Shown here: piece after piece, positions 46,292-57,600 of the stretch | Layout: each line of letters begins with the position of its first letter | Numbering within the stretch: position 1 is the first letter of the stretch | DNA from: Lentisphaeria bacterium | GTDB lineage: Bacteria; Verrucomicrobiota; Lentisphaeria; Victivallales; Victivallaceae | Reading direction: 5' to 3' | Assembly: GCA_017450705.1 (NCBI GenBank) | Contig: JAFSTC010000064.1 | Coordinates: forward strand, 1-64,000 | DNA length: 64,000 nucleotides | The notes under the pieces: model-generated | Database searches by the model: none | Seen by the model: only the letters and a program-made list of their open reading frames with translations | Told to the model about the DNA's origin: nothing | Program-made: the position numbers and the translations under genes

Positions 46292-47443
46292 ATGATTTTT
46301 ATCGGCATCGTTGTCTTCGCCTTTCTGCTCTGGCGGGCGGTCCTGCCGCTGAAATGCCGTCCGGCGCTGAAGACCGCGGCGGGCGCGGCGGCATTCCTCG
46401 CGGCGTTCAAGTTCAAGATCGTCCAGCTTCTCGGGGGGCACTATTTCGCGCCGGATCTTCCGCCGGGGGTCATCCTCTTTTCGGCGTGGATCTTCGTCAC
46501 GGTCTTCATCTTCATGTTCCTCCTCATCATCACCGACACGTTCTTTCTGGGGCTGGCCTGCGGGGAGGCGCTGTACGGGACGTACCGTCGGAAAAAGTTC
46601 GACGGCAAAGCGCTTCTCCGGCAGCATCCCCTGCTCAACAAGGTCCATGCCGCGGAACTGATAACGGCGGGGATCGTCGCCGTCTTCGGCATGGGATGCG
46701 GCCTGTCCCTGCCCGGCGTCCGGTACGTGACGGTCTCCTCCCCCACCCTCCCCCGGGAGGCGGAGGGCAAAACCATCGCCGTCCTGACCGATCTGCACGT
46801 GGACAATCTCAACAACAAGGAAAAGATCTCGAAGATCGTCGCCATGACCAACGCGCTCTCGCCCGACATCGTCTGCCTGCTGGGGGATTTCTCCGACGGC
46901 GTGAAAAAACAGCATCTCGACGCGCTGACAGCCCTGACGAAACTGCGGGCGCGGTACGGCGTCTACGGCGTCGTCGGCAATCACGAGTACTACAGCGGCT
47001 ACAAGATCCTGACGGATCACTTTGCCGCGCTTGGCATGCCGCTTCTGGCCAATGAGAACCGGCTGATCCCCGAGTTGAAACTGCGGATCTGCGGCGTCAC
47101 GGACCAGTATGCCGCCAAGTTCGGCGAACTGCCGCCGGATTTCGAAAAGGCGCTGGCCTGCCCGGAGAAAGACGTCTGGCGGATCCTGCTCTGCCACGGT
47201 CCCAAGACGGCGCGGATCCCCGCGGCGCTGGGGGCGGATCTCCAGCTTTCGGGCCACACCCACGGGGGCATGGTGCTGGGCTTCGACCGGGTGGTCGCCG
47301 CGGCCAACGGCGGCTTCGTCCGGGGCTCGTACAAGGTGGGCAAAATGCACCTCGAAGTCAGTGCCGGCACGTGCATGTGGAACGGCTTCCCCGTCCGCAT
47401 CGGCTGTCCATCGGAGATCTTGCTCATCACCCTCCGCCGCTGA
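46292..47443 (+). CDS. Membrane-anchored metallophosphoesterase (YkuE/YaeI-like)
   Basis: The 383-residue protein has membrane segments at about residues 1-18, 28-45, 58-85 and 121-138. A calcineurin-type phosphoesterase domain follows from residue 160. Metal-binding motifs are in order: AVLTDLHVDN, LLGDFSDG, VGNHEYY, LLCHGP and LSGHTHGG. The family includes YkuE and the UDP-diacylglucosamine hydrolase-like YaeI, acting at the membrane surface on phospho- or pyrophospho-esters. The substrate here is unknown. It has its own promoter and ends 10 bases before the convergent DUF4838 gene. Confidence 0.87.
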   Translation: MIFIGIVVFAFLLWRAVLPLKCRPALKTAAGAAAFLAAFKFKIVQLLGGHYFAPDLPPGVILFSAWIFVTVFIFMFLLIITDTFFLGLACGEALYGTYRRKKFDGKALLRQHPLLNKVHAAELITAGIVAVFGMGCGLSLPGVRYVTVSSPTLPREAEGKTIAVLTDLHVDNLNNKEKISKIVAMTNALSPDIVCLLGDFSDGVKKQHLDALTALTKLRARYGVYGVVGNHEYYSGYKILTDHFAALGMPLLANENRLIPELKLRICGVTDQYAAKFGELPPDFEKALACPEKDVWRILLCHGPKTARIPAALGADLQLSGHTHGGMVLGFDRVVAAANGGFVRGSYKVGKMHLEVSAGTCMWNGFPVRIGCPSEILLITLRR

Positions 47444-47453
47444 GAAACGCGGC

Positions 47454-49766
47454 TTATTTTTTCCCTTCCGGCTCGAGCAGCAGGATCCGGTCCACCAGCA
47501 GAGCGTCCTGTCTGGAAGACCCGGGGCAGTAAGCCGGACCCTCGGCCTTGACCGAGATCCAGACGTCGTACTCGTTTTTCCCCTCCGCCAGATAATAGCG
47601 GTCGAGGTGCTGCTGGATAAACCACATGCGGTGGATGTAGACGAGGCTCACGGGATCCAGTTTCGCCCGTCCGAGATCGTAGAAATGGTACTTTTCATCC
47701 GCCTTCACGGTCAGGACTTTCACGGTCAGCGTCGTCTTGCGGCTCCGGCTGAAGACCCCGGCCTGAAGATTTCTGCTGTGGAAGCCTTTGACCGGCGTGC
47801 GTTTCGGTTCGGCCAGCCTCATGGCCTTGCCGCCCGCCGCTTCCGGATCGTCGGCCAGATGCAGACCGTAGGACGCAAGCTCGGTGACGGTGTTGAAATC
47901 CTGCCAGGTGATGTCGTAGACAATCCGCCGGGCAAGCTCTTCCGGAAGAGGATATTTCGCGCCTTTTTCGGGAACTTCGATCTTCCGGAAAAAGTTTTTG
48001 AGGTTGTCGGCTTCGCGTCTGGGCCACGATTTTCCATACCAGCGGGTCAGCGCGGTCTCCCAGTTTTTCTTCAGACGGAGAGCGGCGGCGTTGTCCGGTC
48101 CCAGCGTGCGGACGGAGAGTCTGGCGATGTCCGCGGGCACCCGCTCCTGCCGGATGCGCCCCAGCAGACGCCCGTTCCCGCCCGCGGCCTTTTCGGCCGC
48201 CGCGAAACACTTTTCCGCGGTGCGGAAAAATTCGGCGTCCAGCCAGGGACGCATGGAGGCATCCATCATGTCCCGCTGCGGTCCCGCCGCCTGCCTTTTC
48301 TGCTGGTAATCGAAAAATTCACGCATGCTTCCCGCCGCGGGTCCGAAGGCGGCCGCGAAGTAACGGTCCAGCAGCGGTCCGACCGGCTGGAAGGGGTCGC
48401 GCAAAAATTGATAGCCCAGATAGACCCGCAGGCCGTGGAAACTGGCCGTATCGGGAAATTCGCACTCGGAAAACACGTAATCGCTGCCGAGCCGGTGAAA
48501 AATCTTGAGATTTTCGGTCACGGCGGCAATGCCGGTCACGCCGGCGTTTTTCCCGGCGTAATTGCCGAAAAGCACCCAGTAGTTCCAGACCTGGATCTTC
48601 CCCATGGCGCTCCACTTTTTCATGTCGTCAAGGGTCTTCCGGTTCACGGGAGCGTCGAGGGGGACCATCGTCTGACAGTTGCTGCCCCACGGGCTGGGCG
48701 AGAGACGCACGACGACGTTGGGCCGGGGGACGATGCCCTCGGGCGCCTTCTCGGTGAAGAGATAGGCCGAGGTCTGGATCCTCACATCGGGGTAAGACTC
48801 CCGGATGCTGTCGGCGACGGCGTTGACGAATTCCAGCACCGTTCCCGCGTAGGACTTGTACTTCTCGGCCAGGGCGACGCACGCCGCGCACTCACAGCGG
48901 TCATGGGTGTCGTTGATGGAGAGATTGTAGAGCGGCGGCGGACTGTCGGGAAACTCCTTGCGGTCCGCCTCGATGAATTCCCTGAGCTGGCGGGCGACGG
49001 TCCGGCGCGCAAGAGGACTTGAAAAGCAGATCTGCCCCGGTCCGGCGAATGACCGGGAGCGGTCCCGATCGCCGTTCCGGTTGAGCGACCGGGCGCTCTC
49101 CATGCCCTTTTCGGGCCACAGAACCGAGTAATAGTGCATGGTGTTGAGGGGGGCCGGACGTCCGAGAACGGGGGAGATGCCCCACCGTTCCCGCTCCGGG
49201 GCCGTGATGTTGCACTGCCAGAAGATGTTTTCGCGGCAGCGTGAGAGAAACTGCAGACGCTCCTCGCGGTTGTTGCCGCACCAGATGGGCGTGGTGTAGA
49301 TTCCTCTGTAGCGGAAAGCGGGGAGAGTCCTGATATCGAGATTTTCCCACTTCAGGCCGGGTCTTCGGGGGATGTGCGAATTTTTTTCGTCCAGCCAGAC
49401 GACGCCGGCGACGCGCTCCAGAAATTCATAGACGCCGTAGAGCGTTCCCCGGGGACGTCCCCCCGTGATGACGAGGTCTTTGCCGACGCTTCGTATCAGG
49501 GACTCCTCCGGTCGGAATTCCGCGGTCCCCGCGTGTTTCGCGGCAAAAGCCGTCCGCCCGACGTAGATCAGCCGCCCCGAGGCGGGTTTGGCGTCCTCGG
49601 GCACTGCGGGGACCCGACGGCCCAGCACGACCGTCAGATGGTTGACCAGCTCCCGCACGGCGGTCTTTTCCGCCCCCGTCGCCGCGGGGGAATAAACCAC
49701 CACGGGATCGGCGCAGACGAACTCCAACGCCGCCAGCACGACGGCGAAACCCGCGAAAAGTTTCAT
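47454..49766 (-). CDS. Secreted DUF4838 protein
   Basis: The 770-residue protein starts with a signal peptide (MKLFAGFAVVLAALEFVCAD). An alpha/beta N-terminal domain (about residues 25-135) contains TLYGVYEFLERVAGVVWLD, the same element as in the DUF4838 protein at 21439. The barrel-like domain follows, with SINDTHDRCECAAC, VRLSPSPWGSNCQTM and NYWVLFGNYAGK. A C-terminal beta region ends the chain. Unlike the other copy it lacks a CBM9-like end. The ATG at 49766 has GAGG five bases upstream and is preferred over a GTG at 49772. It follows the pseudopilin gene by 7 bases. Activity is not established; glucuronidase-like hydrolysis is possible. Confidence 0.8.
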   Translation of the reverse strand: MKLFAGFAVVLAALEFVCADPVVVYSPAATGAEKTAVRELVNHLTVVLGRRVPAVPEDAKPASGRLIYVGRTAFAAKHAGTAEFRPEESLIRSVGKDLVITGGRPRGTLYGVYEFLERVAGVVWLDEKNSHIPRRPGLKWENLDIRTLPAFRYRGIYTTPIWCGNNREERLQFLSRCRENIFWQCNITAPERERWGISPVLGRPAPLNTMHYYSVLWPEKGMESARSLNRNGDRDRSRSFAGPGQICFSSPLARRTVARQLREFIEADRKEFPDSPPPLYNLSINDTHDRCECAACVALAEKYKSYAGTVLEFVNAVADSIRESYPDVRIQTSAYLFTEKAPEGIVPRPNVVVRLSPSPWGSNCQTMVPLDAPVNRKTLDDMKKWSAMGKIQVWNYWVLFGNYAGKNAGVTGIAAVTENLKIFHRLGSDYVFSECEFPDTASFHGLRVYLGYQFLRDPFQPVGPLLDRYFAAAFGPAAGSMREFFDYQQKRQAAGPQRDMMDASMRPWLDAEFFRTAEKCFAAAEKAAGGNGRLLGRIRQERVPADIARLSVRTLGPDNAAALRLKKNWETALTRWYGKSWPRREADNLKNFFRKIEVPEKGAKYPLPEELARRIVYDITWQDFNTVTELASYGLHLADDPEAAGGKAMRLAEPKRTPVKGFHSRNLQAGVFSRSRKTTLTVKVLTVKADEKYHFYDLGRAKLDPVSLVYIHRMWFIQQHLDRYYLAEGKNEYDVWISVKAEGPAYCPGSSRQDALLVDRILLLEPEGKK

Positions 49767-49773
49767 TTTCACC

Positions 49774-50541
49774 TCACCAGTTGACGCTGCTGACGCTGTA
49801 GGCGCCGGGAAGCCACCTGTCGGCCACCTCGGGGGTCGCCTCGAAATTCTGCTGGCTCAGGTTGCTGGTGATGGCCTTGCGCACCGTGGCCGCCCGCCCG
49901 TCGGCGAATCCCACATTGATGCCGCCGCAGGGCATGTCGGCGTTGGTGATGGTCTCAAGCGGCGACAGGGGATGACGGTAGCCGAAGCGGTTGTGGGTGC
50001 TCCGGTCCCCGGCGAGACTCGCGTCGTCGGAGTTGCCGTCCATGAACACCATGAGCTTCGTCGGGCGGCGCACCTTGGCCGCGTGGATCCCACCGCCGCT
50101 GGGCGGGGGCCAGCAGCCGCCGACGTAGACGTTGATCGCGTAGGAGATCCCCCGGGCGCCCCCGTAGACCGTCCGCGCCAGAGGCTGGGGTTTCCCCGTC
50201 GCCGGACAGAGGAAGATCCCCACGTTCTGCGTCGTCAGAAACTCGTTGTTCGTCAGCGAGATCCCAAGATACGGCGCCAGCTGGAACATAAAGGGGCGCT
50301 GCTTGTTGGCGCTGCCCTTGCGGCTGGGGTAGTAGCTGTAGTCGTTGATGTACATCCCGGTGGCCGTCATGATTGACTTGAGATTGCTCAGACAGTTGGC
50401 AGTCCGCGCCGTCGCCCGCGCCTGCTGGAGCGCCGGCATCAGCATCGCCGCCAGGATCGCGATAATCGCTATAACAACAAGAAGTTCTATCAATGTGAAC
50501 CGGAAACGGCGGCGAAATTCGGGAAAATTCTTTTTTATCAT
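49774..50541 (-). CDS. Pseudopilin-like protein with prepilin-type N-terminal domain
   Basis: The 255-residue protein has a 14-residue basic leader ([14 protein letters not shown]) before [19 protein letters not shown]; the residue before the cut is Arg instead of Gly. The soluble domain includes FRFQ-type aromatic patches and, near the end, [17 protein letters not shown], close to the DG end of the H-X9-DG motif. AAAGGA lies before the ATG. It heads a two-gene unit with a DUF4838 gene and is divergent from an AraC regulator, whose promoter overlaps its own. Confidence 0.92.
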   Translation of the reverse strand: MIKKNFPEFRRRFRFTLIELLVVIAIIAILAAMLMPALQQARATARTANCLSNLKSIMTATGMYINDYSYYPSRKGSANKQRPFMFQLAPYLGISLTNNEFLTTQNVGIFLCPATGKPQPLARTVYGGARGISYAINVYVGGCWPPPSGGGIHAAKVRRPTKLMVFMDGNSDDASLAGDRSTHNRFGYRHPLSPLETITNADMPCGGINVGFADGRAATVRKAITSNLSQQNFEATPEVADRWLPGAYSVSSVNW

Positions 50542-50557
50542 TTTTTATCCTTTCGTG

Positions 50558-50587
50558 TTGGAGATTTTCGGGGCAACTGTGTATATT
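50558..50587 (+). promoter_or_regulatory. Promoter of the second AraC regulator gene
   Basis: TTGGAG (50558-50563) and TATATT (50582-50587) are 18 bases apart. The same short palindromic stretch gives TATAAT on the minus strand, so the leftward and rightward -10 elements may overlap. Confidence 0.6.
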
Positions 50588-50612
50588 ATACATGAAAACG
50601 GAGGCAAATAAA

Positions 50613-51428
50613 ATGTCAAAAAATGCAAAATCCGTAGAATACATATCAAAAGCGGTGAAACTCCCCCGTGCGGAGGGAACGCTCCCCCGAATCTTTCTGG
50701 CCAACGGGGGACGGGTCCGGCTGAGGGAATGGCGGGTTTCCCTGCGTTGTCTGCCCCTGTGGCACGTCTACTGGAATCCCGATCCCGGCGGCCGACTGCA
50801 CCTTGCCGACTACGAGGTGGAAATGTCTCCCGACTGCATCTATCTGCTGCCCTCCTATCTGGCCTTCTCGACGTCCTCGACGCGGGCCTTCAGGCACATC
50901 TATTTGGATTTCTGTGTGGAGAGCGATCACTTCTCGCAGGTGAGAAAAAAGGAGATCGTCTTTCCCGTCGGGAATTACCGGTGGCTGCTGGAAGAGGCGT
51001 TCAAGGACCGATTCTCACCGCTGATCGCGGGGTCTCTCATCCTCGCCCTGCTGGCGGCGATCCCCGAGGAAAGTTTCGTGCCGGAGGGGACCCCCACGAT
51101 CAATCCGCACATACAAAACGTGCTGGACATGATCTTCGAGTCGTTCCAGAAAGGGAAGTTCGACAAGCTGGACAACATCACCGTCAGCAGAAAACTGGGC
51201 ATGTCCCTGGCCAATTACCAGCACCTCTTCAGGCGGGAACTGAAGATATCGCCTCACCGCTACATCCTGAACCGCCGCCTGGAACTTGCGTACAATCTGC
51301 TGAAAAACACCGACATGAGCATTGAGGAAGTCGCGGAGTCCGCGGGCTTCGCCAACAGATACCAGTTTTCGAAGTCCTTCGGGATTCTCTACAACATCCC
51401 CCCGGGCCGCTTCCGCAAGACGCTCTGA
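50613..51428 (+). CDS. AraC-family transcriptional regulator
   Basis: The protein has 271 residues. The N-terminal sensor half has GRVRLREWRVSLRCLP and CIYLLPSYLAFSTSSTRAF, then RHIYLDF, resembling the sensor of the AraC protein at 35835. The C-terminal part has two helix-turn-helix units (DNITVSRKLGMSLANYQHLF and MSIEEVAESAGFANRYQFSK) and ends PPGRFRKTL. The start at 50613 has GGAGG eight bases upstream; an ATG at 50592 is too close to the -10. It is divergent from the pseudopilin-DUF4838 pair and likely controls it. Confidence 0.9.
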   Translation: MSKNAKSVEYISKAVKLPRAEGTLPRIFLANGGRVRLREWRVSLRCLPLWHVYWNPDPGGRLHLADYEVEMSPDCIYLLPSYLAFSTSSTRAFRHIYLDFCVESDHFSQVRKKEIVFPVGNYRWLLEEAFKDRFSPLIAGSLILALLAAIPEESFVPEGTPTINPHIQNVLDMIFESFQKGKFDKLDNITVSRKLGMSLANYQHLFRRELKISPHRYILNRRLELAYNLLKNTDMSIEEVAESAGFANRYQFSKSFGILYNIPPGRFRKTL

Positions 51429-51459
51429 CCCGGTCAGGAGAAGTCCCGCCAGACGGCGG

Positions 51460-53517
51460 CTATTTGTCCTTGAGGCGGACGCCGATGTCGCGCAGTTCGA
51501 GGGTCTTGAGCATCTCGGGCGTGCGCTCCTCCTTCAGCGACGAGAGACGGCCCGCCTGACGCTCCACCGCCTTCTCGAAGAGATTGCGCACGAAACGGCC
51601 GTTGCCGAAGTTTTTGTCCCGGTTCTTCGTCAGGAAGGCCATGGCGGAAATCAAATACTTATCCATCTCCGGCGAGAGCACGTAGTGGCTCTTTTTGGCA
51701 TACATCCGGAACATGTCGGCCAGTTCCCGCGTGGTGTAGTCGGGGAAGTGGATGTACCGCGTGAACCGGGAGGCCAGTCCGGGGTTGGCGTCGATGAATT
51801 TGCGCATCTCCCCGGGATACCCCGCCACGATCACGATCAGGCGGTCCCGGTCGTCCTCCATGCGCTTGAGCAAGGTGGCGATGGCCTCCTGCCCGTAGTC
51901 CTGCTGCCCGCCGGAGACCAGCGTGTAGGCCTCGTCGATGAAGAGCACGCCGCCCAGGGCGCTGTCGATCACCTCGTTGGTCTTGGCCGCCGTCTGGCCC
52001 ACATACTTCGCCACCAGTCCCGCCCGGTCGGTCTCCACGAGGTGGCCTTTCTCCAGGATGCCGAGGGCCTTGAAGACCTTGGCCATGATCCGGGCCACCG
52101 TGGTCTTGCCCGTGCCGGGATTGCCGGTGAAGACGCAGTGATAACTCAATTTGGCGTTCTTCATGCCCGCCTGCTCCCGCTCCCGGGCGATCTGGCAGAA
52201 CTCCGCCATCTTCTTGACTTCGGCCTTGACGGACTTCATGCCGATCAATTGATCCAGTTCGGCAAGGACCTGCTGAAGGGTCGGTTCCTTCCCGTCCTTC
52301 CCCGGCTCCTTCTGCGGCAAGACGTCATCCATCGTCAGCGTCATCAGCTGTTCTTTCGAAAGATCCTTCCCCGAGGCCAGACGCATGGCCTGACGCTCCA
52401 CGGCGGTCTCGAAGAGATTGCGCACGAAACGGCCGTTGCCGAAACGGGGATCGGGGTGGCTCGTGACCTTCTTCATGTACCGGGCGAGGCCCGCCTCCAG
52501 ATCGGCGGAGAGCTTGAACTGGTTTTTCTTCGCCCGCATTTTGAACATCTCCGCCAATTCCTCCGGGGAGTAGTCGGGGAAGTCGATGTAGCGGTTGAAC
52601 CGGGAACGCATGCCGCTGTTGGCGTCGAGAAAAGCCTTCATCTCCTTGGAATAGCCGGCCACGACCACAACCAGTCTGTCCCGGTCGTCCTCCATGCGCT
52701 TGAGCAAGGTGGCGATGGCCTCGGCCCCGTAGTCGGACTGCCCGCCGCCCGCCAGCGCGTAGGCTTCGTCGATGAAAAGCACGCCGTCGAGGGCGGAGTC
52801 GATGAGCTTGTTGGTCTTGATCGCGGTCTCGCCCACGTAGCGCCCCACCAGTCCCGAACGGTCAGTCTCCACCAGATGGCCGGATTTGAGGATCCCCAGC
52901 TCCCGGTAGATGTCGCCCAGGATCCGGGCCACCGTGGTCTTGCCCGTTCCGGGATTGCCGGTGAAGACGCAGTGGTAACTGATGGAAGGGGCTTTCAATC
53001 CCTGGGCTTTGCGGGCCTGAACGACCTTGGTGTAGTCCACCAGTTTGTGGACTTCTGCCTTGACCTCCTTGAGTCCGATCAGGCCGTCAAGTTCGGCCAG
53101 CGCCTCCTCGAGAGTCCGCTTCTTCTGTTCGGGCCGTTTGCCGTCGTGGGAGGCCGTGACGGGGGAAGCCTTTTCCTTCTTCGCAGCTGCGGAGGATTTT
53201 TGCGTCTTTTCCGGCGAAGCCTTTTCCGCTTTCCCCGCGGAGGCTTTTTCGGAAGCGGCCGTTTTTTCCGGCTTTTTCCCATCCGGCCCTTTCAGGGGGA
53301 CGCACAATCCCAGACCGATGCTCACCAGCGCCGTCGCTCCCCAGACGTACCACTTGACGCGGTCGTACTGCCGGACGAAGAAGGAGGCCGCCAGCACGGG
53401 AACGCTCAGCAGACAGGCGACGCCCAGAATGCCCGACGCCCGGTCCTCCGGCAGGACGAGAAAGATGAGGAAGGCAAACAAAATGAAGACGCCGCACCCG
53501 ATACCGGCATTTTTCAT
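51460..53517 (-). CDS. Membrane-anchored protein with two tandem CbxX/SpoVK-type AAA+ domains
   Basis: The 685-residue protein starts with two membrane spans at about residues 5-22 and 29-50, with a third hydrophobic stretch near 57-74. A charged Lys/Ala/Glu-rich linker runs from about residue 80 to 130. Two AAA+ domains of the CbbX type follow. The first has [11 protein letters not shown] at about 183-193 and [11 protein letters not shown]; the second has the same loop near 465 and [11 protein letters not shown]. Both carry [11 protein letters not shown] or [11 protein letters not shown] and [11 protein letters not shown]. The domains are very similar, so the gene looks like an internal duplication. 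CbxX-type proteins remodel enzyme complexes; no RubisCO gene is seen here. AAGGAG precedes the ATG. The target is unknown. Confidence 0.87.
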   Translation of the reverse strand: MKNAGIGCGVFILFAFLIFLVLPEDRASGILGVACLLSVPVLAASFFVRQYDRVKWYVWGATALVSIGLGLCVPLKGPDGKKPEKTAASEKASAGKAEKASPEKTQKSSAAAKKEKASPVTASHDGKRPEQKKRTLEEALAELDGLIGLKEVKAEVHKLVDYTKVVQARKAQGLKAPSISYHCVFTGNPGTGKTTVARILGDIYRELGILKSGHLVETDRSGLVGRYVGETAIKTNKLIDSALDGVLFIDEAYALAGGGQSDYGAEAIATLLKRMEDDRDRLVVVVAGYSKEMKAFLDANSGMRSRFNRYIDFPDYSPEELAEMFKMRAKKNQFKLSADLEAGLARYMKKVTSHPDPRFGNGRFVRNLFETAVERQAMRLASGKDLSKEQLMTLTMDDVLPQKEPGKDGKEPTLQQVLAELDQLIGMKSVKAEVKKMAEFCQIAREREQAGMKNAKLSYHCVFTGNPGTGKTTVARIMAKVFKALGILEKGHLVETDRAGLVAKYVGQTAAKTNEVIDSALGGVLFIDEAYTLVSGGQQDYGQEAIATLLKRMEDDRDRLIVIVAGYPGEMRKFIDANPGLASRFTRYIHFPDYTTRELADMFRMYAKKSHYVLSPEMDKYLISAMAFLTKNRDKNFGNGRFVRNLFEKAVERQAGRLSSLKEERTPEMLKTLELRDIGVRLKDK

Positions 53518-53583
53518 GGAAAGACTCCTTGTGTGTTTTTGTCTCAAGCGCCGTGGGAAAGCCCCCCGTCCGGCATTTTCCAT

Positions 53584-53612
53584 ACGATACGCCGGGAAAA
53601 AGAGAAAATCAA
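53584..53612 (-). promoter_or_regulatory. Promoter of the double AAA+ gene
   Basis: On the minus strand TTGATT (53612-53607) and TATCGT (53589-53584) are 17 bases apart, about 67 bases before the ATG. Confidence 0.6.
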
Positions 53613-53652
53613 GCCGATTTCCCTTTTCCCCGCCGGTTTTTTCGAAAAAGCG

Positions 53653-53681
53653 TTGAAAAAAGGGCATTGTCATGCTAAAGT
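53653..53681 (+). promoter_or_regulatory. Promoter of the MBL-dnaE operon
   Basis: TTGAAA (53653-53658) and TAAAGT (53676-53681) are 17 bases apart. Transcription would begin near 53688, which rules out an ATG at 53682 as the start of the first gene. Confidence 0.65.
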
Positions 53682-53741
53682 ATGCACCGGACGAAGACGT
53701 TCTTTTTTGTCGTGTTTCAGACGGGAGATTTTTGGGAGAAA

Positions 53742-54584
53742 ATGGGCAAGATAACGATTTTGGGGAGCGCGGCCGCGGAGGGCATCCCCGCCATGTTCTG
53801 CAACTGCCGGGTCTGCACCGAGGCCTGGAAAAACGGCGGCAAAGACCGGCGCATGCGCGCCGCGTACAAACTCAACGATCATGTGCGCATCGACTTCGGT
53901 CCCGACACCTTCTGTCAGGAGCTCAAATACCAGCTCCGCTCCGAAAACCTCAAACACCTCTTCATCACCCACAGCCACGAAGACCATCTCTACTGCGATC
54001 TGCTGGACTACCGCCGTCCGGGCTTCTCGGTGGTGGCCGAGGACAATATCCTCAACATCTACGGGAATGTCGGCGTCATGGACGCGATCTACACCCATTT
54101 CGCCAAAAAGCGCTGCAACTTCCCCTTCTACCGTCTCAACCCCGTGGAAGTCACCGCCTTCGAGCCCGTGGAGCTGCCCGGGGAGGACATGACGTTCTAC
54201 CCCATGATCGCCAATCACATGCCCACGGAAAAGCCCAATTTCTACGTCATCCGCCACGGAAAAAAGTGGCTGATGATCGCCAACGACACCGGCTATTTCT
54301 GCGAGGAGGACTGGCAGTTCCTCGAAAAGCTCCATGTCCGCTTTGCCGTCGTCATCACCGACTGCACCGGGGGCATCCGGGACATCCGCGACGGCCACAT
54401 GAGCGGCAAGTACGTGATCGACACAAAAAAGCGCCTCGAGGAGATGGGCTGCGTGAATGAGGAAACGAAGTATTTCATCAATCACTTTTCCCACAACGGC
54501 CGCCTGACCCACGCCGAATTCGAAGCCCATTACGATCCTTACGGGATACAGATCGGCTTCGACGGGCTGGAGATCGAGTACTGA
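53742..54584 (+). CDS. MBL-fold metallohydrolase, PhnP-like
   Basis: The 280-residue protein starts [20 protein letters not shown], with Cys20, Cys22 and Cys25 resembling the structural zinc site of PhnP-type hydrolases. The active-site signature THSHEDH (His77, His79, Asp81, His82) follows; later Asp and His residues lie in NDTGYF and NHFSHNG. Family members are cyclic phosphodiesterases or related. It is the first gene of the operon that contains dnaE, 25 bases upstream of it. The start follows GGGAGA closely and lies after the promoter. The substrate is not predictable; no phosphonate genes are present. Confidence 0.85.
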   Translation: MGKITILGSAAAEGIPAMFCNCRVCTEAWKNGGKDRRMRAAYKLNDHVRIDFGPDTFCQELKYQLRSENLKHLFITHSHEDHLYCDLLDYRRPGFSVVAEDNILNIYGNVGVMDAIYTHFAKKRCNFPFYRLNPVEVTAFEPVELPGEDMTFYPMIANHMPTEKPNFYVIRHGKKWLMIANDTGYFCEEDWQFLEKLHVRFAVVITDCTGGIRDIRDGHMSGKYVIDTKKRLEEMGCVNEETKYFINHFSHNGRLTHAEFEAHYDPYGIQIGFDGLEIEY

Positions 54585-54609
54585 AAAAACCTGACCGGAG
54601 AAAGAGGCC

Positions 54610-57600
54610 ATGGCATCGGATTTCGTTCATCTTCACCTTCACACCCACTACAGCATGCTCGACGGCGCCTGCACCGCCTCGGGACTGGTCGAACTGGCCA
54701 AAGAGATGGACATGCCCGCCATCGCCATCACCGACCACGGCTACGTGGGCGGCGCCGAGGAGTTCCACCGGGTGCTCACCGAGGCCGGACTCAACCCGAT
54801 CGTGGGCTGCGAAGCCTACGTTTCGCCCACGACGCGCTTCGACCGTACCCCCACCGTGCCCCACATCAAGGGCCACCATCTGGTGCTGCTCTGCGAGAAC
54901 GAGACCGGTTACAAAAATTTGTGCAAACTCATCTCCGAAGCGTGGCGCAACGGCATGTACTACAAGCCGAGGATGGACAAAGACCTGCTGAGAGAGTATC
55001 ACGAGGGCCTCATCGCCCTGTCGGCCTGCATCGCGGGAGAGATCCCCAGCCGTTTCCTCGACGGCGACGACAAGGCGGCGGAAAAGGCCCTCGACGAGTA
55101 TCTGGAGATCTTCGGGCCCGGCAACTTCTTCCTCGAACTCATGGACCACGGCATGGAGGAGGAGCGTCTCGTCAACAGAAAGGTCATCGAACTTGCGAAA
55201 AGACGGAGCATCCCCCTCGTGGCCACCAACGACGTCCACTACCAGAGAAAGGAGGACGCCGAAGCCCACGAGATCATGCTCTGCATCCAGACGGGGGCGA
55301 AATTGAGCGAGCCTCACATGAAGTTCTCGGGACCGGAGTTCTACTTCAAGAGCCCCGAGGAGATGAAGAAGATCTTTTCCGAGGTGCCCGAGGCGATCAC
55401 CAACACCCGGGCCATCGCCGACCGCTGCTCCATGAAATTCCGGTACGACGAAAACCACTACCCCGTCTTCTACCTGCCCGACGGCAGCGTCCCCACCAAA
55501 GAGACCTTGCGGGAGATCTGCCTCGACAACATGATGATGCGCTATGACTTCGACGGGCGGAAAAAAGAGTTCACGCCCTACGAAAAGTCCATCATGGACC
55601 GCATGGAGTACGAGCTGGACATCATCGAGCGCACAGGGTTCTGCAGCTACTTCATGGTGGTGTCGGACTTCATCCGCTACGGCAAAAACATCGGCGTCCC
55701 CGTGGGGCCCGGACGGGGCTCCGGCGCGGGCAGCGTCGTGGCCTACCTCACGCTCATCACCGACATCGACCCCATGCGGTACGGTCTGCTCTTCGAGCGC
55801 TTCCTCAACCCGGAACGGGTCAGCCCGCCGGACTTCGACATCGACTTCTGCGAAAAGCGCCGGGGCGAGGTCATCGAGTACGTCCGGAGCAAGTACGGCT
55901 ACGACAACGTGGCCCAGATCTGCACCTACGGCCAGCTCAAGGCCAAGGCCGTGGTCAAGGACGTGGCCCGGGTCATGGGCATGGATTTCGAGACCGGCAA
56001 CCGCCTCACGAAAATGATCCCCGACGAACTCAAAATGACCATCTCCAAGGCCATCGAGCAGTCGGAGGAGCTGGCCGCGCTCATCGAGAGCGATCCCAAG
56101 GTCAAGGAGGTCTTCGACTTCGCCAAGGTGCTGGAGGGCCTGAACCGTCAGACCGGCGTCCACGCCGCGGGGGTCATCATCGGCGACCAGCGGCTGGACA
56201 ACCTCGTGCCCCTGTCGCGCAGCGCCACGGGCGACATGGTGGTGCAGTACCCCAAGGAGCCCTGCGAAAAACTGGGCCTGCTCAAGATGGACTTCCTCGG
56301 TCTGCGGACTCTCACCATCATCCGCAACGCGCTGGACATGATAAAAGAACAGCACGGCGTCGACATCAATCTCTCGAAACTGCCGCTGGACGACAAAAAG
56401 ACCTACGAGATGCTCCAACGGGGCGACACCGTCGCGGTGTTCCAGCTGGAGTCCGGCGGCATGCAGAACCTGTGCCGCAGTTTCGGCGTTGAGACCATCG
56501 AGCACATCATCGCTCTCGTAGCGCTGTACCGGCCCGGCCCCATGCAGTTCATCCCCCAGTTCATCGCCCGCAAAAAGGGAACGGAGCCCATCATCTACGA
56601 CCACCCCAAGATGGAGGAGTTCCTCAAGGAGACCTACGGCATCATGATCTATCAGGAGCAGATCATGCAAGTCGTCCAGGCCCTCGCGGGCTTCAGTCTG
56701 GGCGGCGCGGACATCCTGCGCCGGGCCATCGGCAAAAAGAAGGAGCACGTGATGCTGGAGCAGCATCAGAAATTCGTCGACGGCTGCGCCAAAACCAACA
56801 ACATCCCCGCGGATCTGGCCGAACAGATCTGGGAAAAGATCAAACTGTTCGCGGGCTACGGCTTCAACAAGTCCCACTCCGCCGCCTACGGCGTCGTCTC
56901 GTACCAGACGGCGTATCTCAAGGCCAACTACCCGGTGGAGTTCATGTCCGCGGTGCTGACCAGCGAAATCGAAAACGCCGAAAAGCTGGCCTTCCTGATC
57001 ACGGCCTGCCGCGAAATGGGCATCCAGGTGCTGCCGCCGGACGTCAACTCCAGCGGCATCAGCTTCTCCGTGGACTCGGGCAAGATCCGCTTCGGGCTGG
57101 GCGCCATCAAAGGCGTGGGCGAAGTGGCCGCCTCGAAGATCATCGAGAGCCGCAAGCAGGAGGGCCCCTTCGAGAGCTTCCTCGACTTCTGCGAACGCTG
57201 CGGCACGGACGTGAACTCCCGGATGCTGGAGCACCTCACCCGGGCCGGAGCGCTGGACGGACTGGGTCTGCGCCGCTCGCAGATTTTGGCCATCGCCGAA
57301 CCCATGATGAGCTTCGCCTCCCAGAAGGCGAAGGACAAGGCCGCGGGACAGGGATCGCTCTTCGACCTCCTCTCGGGGGAGGAGTCCGCCGGCGACTCCT
57401 GCACCATCCCCATTCCGGACATCCCGGAGTTCGAGTGGGACGACATCCTCAAAAACGAGAAGGAGCTGCTGGGCTTCTACGTTTCGGGCCACCCGCTGGA
57501 GCCCCACAGCGAGCTCATCCACGCCTACGGGACGCCGATCCGCACGCTGGGACAAGTCGCCGACGGCACAGCCCTCCGGCTGACCGGCATGGTCTCGGCT

